From NCBI GenBank assembly GCA_964487285.1, contig CAZAPZ010000042.1, positions 1 through 12,594 on the forward strand: a stretch of DNA of 12,594 bases. Reading direction: 5' to 3'. Below the pieces are notes generated by a model. That model saw only the letters and a program-made list of their open reading frames with translations, had not been told where the DNA came from and searched no databases. Both the position numbers and the translations under genes were made by a program. This stretch comes from CAZAPZ01 sp964487285. GTDB lineage: Bacteria; Campylobacterota_A; Desulfurellia; JAADFJ01. Shown piece by piece: positions 7,994 to 12,594 of the stretch. How positions within the stretch are numbered: position 1 is the stretch's first letter; each line of letters begins with the position of its first letter.

Positions 7994-8741
7994 GAAGTTC
8001 CCTCGTTAGTGCAAGATAACTTTGCGATCCGGCACACTTAAGTTCGTAGTAAATAACAGGCTTTCCGAAGCTTGGCGATTCAGAAAGTCTTACATTTCTC
8101 GGAACTTTTGTAGAAAAGACCTTATCTGAAAAATGCTTTTTCATTTCGTTTGCAACCTGGACGGAAAGATTGTTTCTTTTGTCATACATAGTAAGCAAAA
8201 ACCCTTCTATCTCTAAATTTTCATTGTACGTGCTTTGGATAATCTGAATAGTATTTATAAGCTGCGTTACTCCTTCCAAAGCATAGTATTCGCATTGAAC
8301 CGGTACCAGCACCGAATCCGATGCTACAAGGGCATTAACCGTCAACAGTCCTAGCGACGGCGGACAGTCAAGAATAATAAAATCATATTTATTCTTGACA
8401 TCTTTAAGAGCATTTTTAAGCAGCATTTCTCTATTCTTAGAATTTACCAGCTCAATATTTGCTCCTATTAATGATATATCGGATGGAACCAAATCAATTT
8501 TAAATTTGTCAATACTATATGTTGCCTGTTTAATTGTTTTCTCACCTATCAACACATGGTAAATGCAGTAATCAAACTGACCCCTGCGTAATCCGAAACC
8601 GGATGTTGCATTGCTTTGCGGATCAAGATCAATCAGCAGAACTTTTTTACCTGAAATGGCAAGTGCTGCAGACAAATTTATTGCAGTAGTTGTTTTTCCA
8701 ACACCGCCTTTTTGATTGGAAATAGCTATAATTTTTCTCAT
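7977..8741 (-). CDS. parA: chromosome-partitioning ATPase ParA (Soj)
   Basis: A 254-residue P-loop ATPase of the ParA/Soj class, which forms ATP-dependent dimers on nonspecific DNA and is driven off by ParB. The deviant Walker A KGGVGKTT (11-18), LIDLDPQSNATSG (36-48) and DFIILDCPPSLGLLTVNAL are all intact. The start at ATG 8741 gives the family-standard N-terminus MRKIIAISNQKGGVGKTT. A TTG at 8780 would add 13 charged residues and has no better ribosome-binding site. A seven-codon frame (8761-8738) ends in ATGA overlap with this start. parB follows with a 17-base overlap. Unlike many parAB loci, no gidA/gidB gene is adjacent, and no bactofilin gene follows. Confidence 0.93.
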   Translation of the reverse strand: MRKIIAISNQKGGVGKTTTAINLSAALAISGKKVLLIDLDPQSNATSGFGLRRGQFDYCIYHVLIGEKTIKQATYSIDKFKIDLVPSDISLIGANIELVNSKNREMLLKNALKDVKNKYDFIILDCPPSLGLLTVNALVASDSVLVPVQCEYYALEGVTQLINTIQIIQSTYNENLEIEGFLLTMYDKRNNLSVQVANEMKKHFSDKVFSTKVPRNVRLSESPSFGKPVIYYELKCAGSQSYLALTRELLVNAS

Positions 8742-8761
8742 ATAAATATCTGTTTTATCAT
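8738..8761 (-). other. seven-codon frame ending in the parA start
   Basis: ATG at 8761 reads MIKQIFI and stops with TGA at 8740-8738, overlapping the parA ATG (8741-8739). A purine-rich stretch (AAGAAAGAAGAAC) precedes it, whereas parA itself lacks a ribosome-binding site at useful distance. It could deliver ribosomes to parA. So short a frame can easily arise by chance. Confidence 0.25.
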
Positions 8762-8831
8762 TGTTCTTCTTTCTTAACAAGATAACGAGCTAACCAAGTA
8801 TGAGAATTGGAAACAAGGTGATTATGCTGTT

Positions 8832-9128
8832 TCATAATTTTTGTTTATTGTTATTGTTGATACGAGTGCAATGCCAAGGGAAAAAACTTATCGAAACTCT
8901 TTTCCCTTCAAGATAGTTTATTTCCGTATCCGTAACTTCAATGGCCACCCAAAGCACAAGAACAGAGCCGATAAAACTTTCAGTGCCATTCTGCAGCCCG
9001 ATTTCTTTCATTTTAATAAAATTTGCTACAGTATCTAAGATAATTGCAAAAGAAATAAAAACAAGTGTATTTATCAAAATAATGTTCTTAAATTTAGATA
9101 GATTTTTGCTCTTAACTGATAACAACAA
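8832..9128 (-). CDS. small membrane protein, possibly PsiE-like and frameshifted
   Basis: The open frame encodes 98 residues from a TTG start. Hydrophobic segments are IILINTLVFISFAIILDTVANFI (about 17-39) and SFIGSVLVLWVAIEV (about 51-65). Then comes DTEINYLEGKRVSISFF, and the last 18 residues turn abruptly polar (PWHCTRINNNNKQKL). Dropping one base in the run of six T (8886-8881) continues instead as ISFSLGIALVSTITINKNYETA, a third hydrophobic segment, stopping at 8822. The pattern IE..T..YL......V.I followed by a helix weakly recalls the phosphate-starvation-inducible PsiE family, but I would not rely on that. Ribosome-binding is weak. It is the first gene of the leftward run ahead of parA and may be a real gene with a recent or sequencing frameshift. 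Confidence 0.45.
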   Translation of the reverse strand: MLLSVKSKNLSKFKNIILINTLVFISFAIILDTVANFIKMKEIGLQNGTESFIGSVLVLWVAIEVTDTEINYLEGKRVSISFFPWHCTRINNNNKQKL

Positions 9129-9165
9129 TTTAAATTTCTTTCATCTGCTTTTATAGGCTTGTACT

Positions 9166-9179
9166 TGAGCTTAAGCTCA
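9166..9179. repeat. perfect 14-bp palindrome, possible operator
   Basis: TGAGCTTAAGCTCA reads identically on both strands. It lies about 38 bases upstream of the small membrane gene's TTG and about 127 bases upstream of dapA, so it is closer to the leftward transcript. A dimeric repressor could bind it; no regulator gene is in the window to match it with. A similar TTGAGCTTAA occurs once more at 166-175. Confidence 0.4.
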
Positions 9180-9224
9180 CTTAAACTAATTGGATGCATG
9201 AATTATATCTTAATACCGAAAAAG

Positions 9225-9254
9225 TTGTTGTCAATTGTCCGAAGATGATATAAA
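9225..9254 (+). promoter_or_regulatory. probable promoter of dapA-dapB-purF
   Basis: TATAAA at 9249-9254 is a good -10 element. Two overlapping -35 candidates exist: TTGTCA (9228-9233, spacing 15) and TTGTTG (9225-9230, spacing 18). Start of transcription would be near 9261, at the base of the leader hairpin. Confidence 0.45.
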
Positions 9255-9259
9255 TTAAG

Positions 9260-9283
9260 ACCGATGCAAGATGAGTCATCGGT
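9260..9283 (+). promoter_or_regulatory. stem-loop in the dapA leader
   Basis: ACCGATG (9260-9266) pairs perfectly with CATCGGT (9277-9283) around a ten-base loop. Only three T follow, so it is not a classical terminator. It ends 11 bases before AGGAGG (9295-9300). It is far too small for a lysine riboswitch; it may stabilise the 5' end of the mRNA or bind a regulator. Confidence 0.45.
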
Positions 9284-9305
9284 TTATATAAAATAGGAGG
9301 ATGAG

Positions 9306-10187
9306 ATGAAAAAATTGCAAGGCGCTATTACAGCAATTGTCACACCATTTAAAGACGGAACATTGGATCTGGAAGGTTATACAAAACTTATTGAAAGGCA
9401 GATTAAAGCGGGAATCAGCGGCATTGTTCCTGTTGGAACAACCGGAGAATCGGCAACTTTAAATACCGATGAGCATCGAAAGGTTATTGAAACTGCCGTC
9501 GATGTTGTAAACGGCAAAGTTCCGGTGATTGCAGGAGCAGGTGCAAACAGTACCGCCGAAGCCATAAGCCTGACCCAATATTCAAAAGCGGCGGGGGCAG
9601 ATTATGTTTTGTCTGTTGCACCGTATTATAATAAACCAACTCAGGATGGGTTGTATATGCATTTTGCAAAAATTGCAGAATGCGGAATTCCGGTGATACT
9701 CTACAATGTTCCGTCAAGAACAAGCTCTAATATTGATCCTGACACGGTTGCAAGGTTATCCCAAATCCCAAATATCGTTGCAATAAAAGAAGCGTCGGGA
9801 TCCATAAAACAGGCGACGGAGATTTTACTCAAATCCAAAAAAGGATTCACTGTTTTGTCCGGTGATGATTTTATGACTCTTCCTTTGATGTCAATCGGAG
9901 CTAAAGGAATAATTTCAGTAACATCAAATGTATGGCCTGAAGGCGTTGTATCACTTGCAGAGGCCATTTTGGAAGGCAACTATACTAAAGCAACGCAAAT
10001 TCATAGATCACTTTACAACCTTCATAAAGCAATGTTTATTGAAACTAATCCGATACCCGCAAAAACCGCATGCTCAATGCTCGGTTTAATCAGCGATGAG
10101 ATAAGGCTTCCTCTCTGTCAATTAAGCGATAAACATAGAGATGAGCTTAAAGCTGTTCTTAAAAACTACGGTCTGTTAAATGATTAA
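9306..10187 (+). CDS. dapA: 4-hydroxy-tetrahydrodipicolinate synthase DapA
   Basis: A 293-residue class I aldolase-fold enzyme condensing pyruvate with aspartate semialdehyde, the first committed step to diaminopimelate and lysine. Catalytic residues fall at almost the E. coli positions: Schiff-base Lys161 (VAIKEASG), Tyr133 and Arg138 (LYNVPSRT), Tyr107 (APYYNKP), and Thr45-Thr46 (GTTGESATLN). Length is standard. AGGAGG with a five-base spacer fixes the ATG at 9306. The stop lies eight bases inside dapB. First gene of a three-gene unit. Confidence 0.97.
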   Translation: MKKLQGAITAIVTPFKDGTLDLEGYTKLIERQIKAGISGIVPVGTTGESATLNTDEHRKVIETAVDVVNGKVPVIAGAGANSTAEAISLTQYSKAAGADYVLSVAPYYNKPTQDGLYMHFAKIAECGIPVILYNVPSRTSSNIDPDTVARLSQIPNIVAIKEASGSIKQATEILLKSKKGFTVLSGDDFMTLPLMSIGAKGIISVTSNVWPEGVVSLAEAILEGNYTKATQIHRSLYNLHKAMFIETNPIPAKTACSMLGLISDEIRLPLCQLSDKHRDELKAVLKNYGLLND

Positions 10188-10962
10188 TATTACCGTATCA
10201 GGCGCATCTGGAAGAATGGGACAAAGGCTTATTGCACTTATTGAATCAGCTGATGATCTCAATTTATCAGGTGCAATAGAGGAAAAAGATTCCGTCTCGA
10301 TTGGAAGATTAGCCTCGGAATCTATTCGTATCACAGATGACCAGAGAAATGCAATTAAAGATTCTGATATCCTGGTAGAGTTTTCCACTCCGGCGGCAAC
10401 GATGAAACATCTCTCATTTGTAAAAGATCTGTCAAAAAAGATGGTGATAGGAACAACCGGTTTAACGGATGAAAATGTGAAAGATATAAAAGATGCATCT
10501 AAAAATTGTGCCATACTGATGTCTCCGAATATGAGTCTCGGCGTTAACATTCTTTTCAAACTTAGTGAAATAGTAACAAAACTTCTTATCGGCAAAGGAT
10601 TTGATATAGAGATTTTGGAAGCTCATCATCACAGCAAAGTAGATGCTCCAAGCGGAACGGCAAAGAAAATTGCTGAAATTATTGCAAATGAACTCAATCT
10701 ATCATTGCCTGAAATTGCAAAATATGGTAGGCATGGATTAGTCGGCAAAAGAAGCGATACTGAAATAGGTATTCATAGCATAAGGGGCGGAGATATTGTA
10801 GGTGATCACAAAGTTATCTATGCAGGACAGGGAGAGATGCTTGAAATATCGCATCGGGCAACAAGCAGAGATACTTTTGCAGCAGGTGCCCTGCAAGCGG
10901 CGAGATTTATATATGGTAAATCTAACGGGCAATATTCTATGAACGATCTATTGATTAGATGA
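10180..10962 (+). CDS. dapB: 4-hydroxy-tetrahydrodipicolinate reductase DapB
   Basis: A 260-residue NAD(P)H-dependent reductase acting directly on the DapA product. The N-terminal Rossmann fold opens with the GASGRMG loop (8-14) and has GTTG at 91-94. The substrate-binding domain carries EAHHHSKVDAPSGTA (147-161), with the catalytic His149/His150 and Lys153 equivalents of E. coli His159/His160 and Lys163. The C-terminal GGDIVGDHKV and SRDTFAAGAL motifs are intact. The ATG at 10180 overlaps the dapA end by eight bases and has no obvious ribosome-binding site, so translation is probably coupled. The stop overlaps purF by four bases. Confidence 0.97.
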   Translation: MINITVSGASGRMGQRLIALIESADDLNLSGAIEEKDSVSIGRLASESIRITDDQRNAIKDSDILVEFSTPAATMKHLSFVKDLSKKMVIGTTGLTDENVKDIKDASKNCAILMSPNMSLGVNILFKLSEIVTKLLIGKGFDIEILEAHHHSKVDAPSGTAKKIAEIIANELNLSLPEIAKYGRHGLVGKRSDTEIGIHSIRGGDIVGDHKVIYAGQGEMLEISHRATSRDTFAAGALQAARFIYGKSNGQYSMNDLLIR

Positions 10963-12341
10963 GTATTCATGATAAATGCGCTATTTTCGGTGTATTCGGT
11001 GACGAAGAGGCTGCTAATCTCACATATTTGGGCTTGTATGCTCTTCAGCACAGAGGGCAAGAAGCAACAGGCATTATTTCAACAGACGGGGGACATTTCC
11101 ATGCCCACAAAGCAAGAGGACTGGTGGCTGACAATTTCGATAAGCAGATATTGAGTACTCTAAAGGGAAATATGGCAATTGGCCATAATAGATATTCAAC
11201 AACCGGAGCGTCGTCTGTTAGTAATATACAGCCGTTTGCCGCTCACCTTAGCAGTGGAGATATTTCAATTGCTCACAACGGTAACCTTATAAATTCTGAG
11301 TCCATAAGGCATAAACTTGTAGAAGACGGAGCTATTTTTCATACTTCCAGCGATACCGAAAATTTCCTTCAGCTTCTTGCAAGAAGACGAGAATTTAATC
11401 TAAACGAGAGACTATCATCTGTTTTTCATCAAGTTATGGGTGCATATTCGCTTGTAATAATGACAAAAAACTCCTTAATAGGAGCGGTGGATCCCTATGG
11501 TATAAGACCTCTCTCGCTTGGCAAAAAAGGCGATAGCTATATATTGTCATCGGAAAGCTGTGCATTCGATCTTATAGAAGCTAAATTTGTGCGGGATATA
11601 TTACCCGGTGAAATAATTACAATTGATAAAAACGGACCAAAAAGCTTCTTTTTTTGCAAACCTTCAATGAATCACTGCATTTTCGAGTATGTCTATTTTT
11701 CAAGACCCGATTCTCTTTTATGGGGAAAATCGGTCTATAAAGTAAGGGAAAAGATGGGTATGATTCTGGCAGAAGAGTTAGAAACCGAAGCCGATATTGT
11801 GATACCTGTTCCCGATTCAGGCATTCCTGCGTCATTGGGATTTGCCAAACAGTCCGGCATAAGATTTGAGATAGGATTGATGAGAAATCATTATGTAGGC
11901 AGAACTTTCATAGAACCGTCTCAATCAATCAGACATTTTGGTGTTAAAATTAAATTAAATCCGATAAGAAGTGTCGTAGAAGGAAAAACTGTAGTGGTTA
12001 TTGACGATTCCATTGTAAGAGGCACCACCTCAAAAAAGATTATTAAAATGATAAAAGAGGCAGGAGCAAAAAAAGTTCACATGAGAATATCAAGCCCTCC
12101 GTTTATATCGCCATGTTTTTATGGAATTGACACACCAACAAGGAGAGAGCTCATAGCATCAAGCCATACTATCGAAGAGATAAGAAGACATATTACTGCT
12201 GATAGTTTAAAATTTTTATCCTTAGACGGAATGATAAGAGCAACCGGCAAAAAGAATTTCTGTACGGCATGTTTTACCGGCAATTATCCCATCAAGCTAA
12301 AGAACTCGCCTGAATACGGCACGCCTCTGCCGTTTATATAA
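10959..12341 (+). CDS. purF: amidophosphoribosyltransferase PurF, Fe-S type
   Basis: A 460-residue enzyme making phosphoribosylamine from PRPP and glutamine, the first step of purine synthesis. The N-terminal nucleophile is Cys7 (CAIFGVFG), so a short propeptide of six residues must be removed. Glutaminase motifs are YALQHRGQEATG, HNRYSTTG (76-83), HNGNL (106-110) and SSDTE (130-134). The PRPP loop VVVIDDSIVRGTTS is at 345-358. Four cysteines match the 4Fe-4S ligands of the Bacillus subtilis enzyme: Cys240 (HCIFEYVYFSRPDS), Cys386 (PCFYGIDT), and Cys435/Cys438 (FCTACFTG). The ATG overlaps the dapB stop (ATGA). The link of purF to dapAB is unusual to my knowledge and suggests co-expression. 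Confidence 0.96.
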   Translation: MSIHDKCAIFGVFGDEEAANLTYLGLYALQHRGQEATGIISTDGGHFHAHKARGLVADNFDKQILSTLKGNMAIGHNRYSTTGASSVSNIQPFAAHLSSGDISIAHNGNLINSESIRHKLVEDGAIFHTSSDTENFLQLLARRREFNLNERLSSVFHQVMGAYSLVIMTKNSLIGAVDPYGIRPLSLGKKGDSYILSSESCAFDLIEAKFVRDILPGEIITIDKNGPKSFFFCKPSMNHCIFEYVYFSRPDSLLWGKSVYKVREKMGMILAEELETEADIVIPVPDSGIPASLGFAKQSGIRFEIGLMRNHYVGRTFIEPSQSIRHFGVKIKLNPIRSVVEGKTVVVIDDSIVRGTTSKKIIKMIKEAGAKKVHMRISSPPFISPCFYGIDTPTRRELIASSHTIEEIRRHITADSLKFLSLDGMIRATGKKNFCTACFTGNYPIKLKNSPEYGTPLPFI

Positions 12342-12343
12342 CC

Positions 12344-12357
12344 TTGCCTTACGGCAA
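12344..12357 (+). terminator. small hairpin just after purF, weak terminator candidate
   Basis: TTGCC (12344-12348) pairs with GGCAA (12353-12357) around a four-base loop, three bases after the purF stop. The only T run (12375-12380) starts 18 bases later, so it is a poor match to an intrinsic terminator, though it could protect the mRNA 3' end. Confidence 0.25.
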
Positions 12358-12459
12358 CCCAAACCCCAGAGGATGTTTTTTCTATACTGCGGGCTGTGTC
12401 GATGCGTAAGTCAGGTTACAAACAAGTCAACAAATATAATGAGACCACTGCATAATATA

Positions 12460-12494
12460 AAAAATCTTAAAATTTGTTGGTAAGTTAGATTTTT
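12460..12494 (-). terminator. AT-rich inverted repeat next to the tRNA fragment
   Basis: AAAAATCT (12460-12467) and AGATTTTT (12487-12494) form an eight-pair stem with a 19-base loop. On the minus strand it comes immediately after the CCA end of the tRNA piece and ends in a T run, so it may be the original terminator of the tRNA-Thr transcript left on the chromosomal side. The stem is nearly all A-T. Confidence 0.3.
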
Positions 12495-12495
12495 A

Positions 12496-12542
12496 TGGAG
12501 CCGGCAGCTGGAATCGAACCAGTGACCTGCTGATTACAAATC
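12496..12542 (-). pseudogene. 3' half of tRNA-Thr(TGT), probable attachment-site remnant
   Basis: On the minus strand the sequence runs GATTTGTAATCAG (anticodon TGT), AGGTC variable loop, a T arm with TTCGATT loop, TGCCGGC acceptor strand, discriminator T and encoded CCA. It matches a bacterial tRNA-Thr from about tRNA position 30 to 76. Upstream, where the anticodon 5' strand, D arm and acceptor 5' strand should be, the sequence (AAGTAAAC...) is unrelated, and no matching GCCGGCA 5' half occurs in the window. The T stem has an A-C mismatch at 49-65, as expected of a copy no longer under selection. Such 3'-half tRNA copies are the classic footprint of integrases that insert into tRNA genes. 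Confidence 0.75.
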
Positions 12543-12594
12543 GTTTACTTGCATATAAAAGGTGAATATAATTCAATATCATTATCTAATAATT

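Larger units (their letters stand above)
9129..9305. other. divergent intergenic control region
   Basis: These 177 bases separate the leftward cluster from dapA. On the minus strand TTGACA (9234-9229) and TATAAT (9207-9202) are present but 21 bases apart, too far for a normal sigma70 promoter, so the leftward promoter is uncertain. Notably the minus-strand TTGACA occupies nearly the same bases as the plus-strand TTGTCA of the dapA promoter. Confidence 0.4.

Noticed and set aside
8841..9156. Two plus-strand frames (65 and 71 codons) opposite the small membrane gene
   Set aside because: No ribosome-binding site or hydrophobic logic; the minus-strand frame gives the coherent membrane-protein pattern and matches the direction of the cluster.
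9240..9305. Lysine riboswitch ahead of dapA
   Set aside because: The leader after the likely promoter is only about 45 bases with one 7-bp stem, far shorter than a lysine riboswitch.
1..12594. CRISPR arrays, complete insertion sequences, rRNA genes
   Set aside because: No regularly spaced repeats, transposase motifs or rRNA segments were seen by eye on either strand.

Overview
The window is AT-rich chromosomal DNA from a Gram-negative bacterium. A TolC-type outer-membrane channel and a periplasmic adaptor require two membranes. The gene set (chromosomal ParA/ParB, an F-type ATP synthase b/b'-type subunit, a DUF502 membrane protein, a dapA-dapB pair and an Fe-S-type PurF) suits a deltaproteobacterial (Desulfobacterota-like) lineage. 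That placement is an inference from family content, not a measured phylogeny. TTG starts are used for several genes (parB, the ABC ATPase, probably two more).

Layout. Everything from 1 to about 9130 reads leftward (minus strand). In transcription order it holds: a small membrane protein, possibly broken (about 9128-8832); parA; parB; tolC; a MacA-like adaptor; a stand-alone ABC ATPase; two different MacB/FtsX-type permeases; a DUF502 membrane protein; then, behind its own good sigma70-like promoter, an ATP synthase b/b'-type subunit; and finally the first 17 codons of a gene that runs off the left edge. From 9306 to 12341 the plus strand carries dapA, dapB and purF with overlapping ends. The divergent intergenic region 9129-9305 holds a promoter for dapA, a leader hairpin and a perfect 14-bp palindrome. 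After purF, at 12496-12542, lies only the 3' half of a tRNA-Thr gene on the minus strand. This looks like an attachment-site remnant marking the edge of an integrated element to the right.

How the genes work together. tolC, macA, the ATPase and the two permeases form a complete tripartite efflux or export pump of the MacAB-TolC type, but with MacB split into one ATPase and two unlike permeases, so the inner-membrane part is probably a heterodimer as in LolCDE. ParA and ParB would segregate the chromosome; no parS site is visible here. DapA and DapB catalyse two consecutive steps of the diaminopimelate/lysine pathway, and PurF the first committed step of purine synthesis.

The most unusual points are the tRNA-Thr fragment, a likely frameshift in the small membrane gene beside parA, and a recurring pattern in which genes without their own Shine-Dalgarno sequence have a tiny upstream reading frame stopping at or within a few bases of their start codon.
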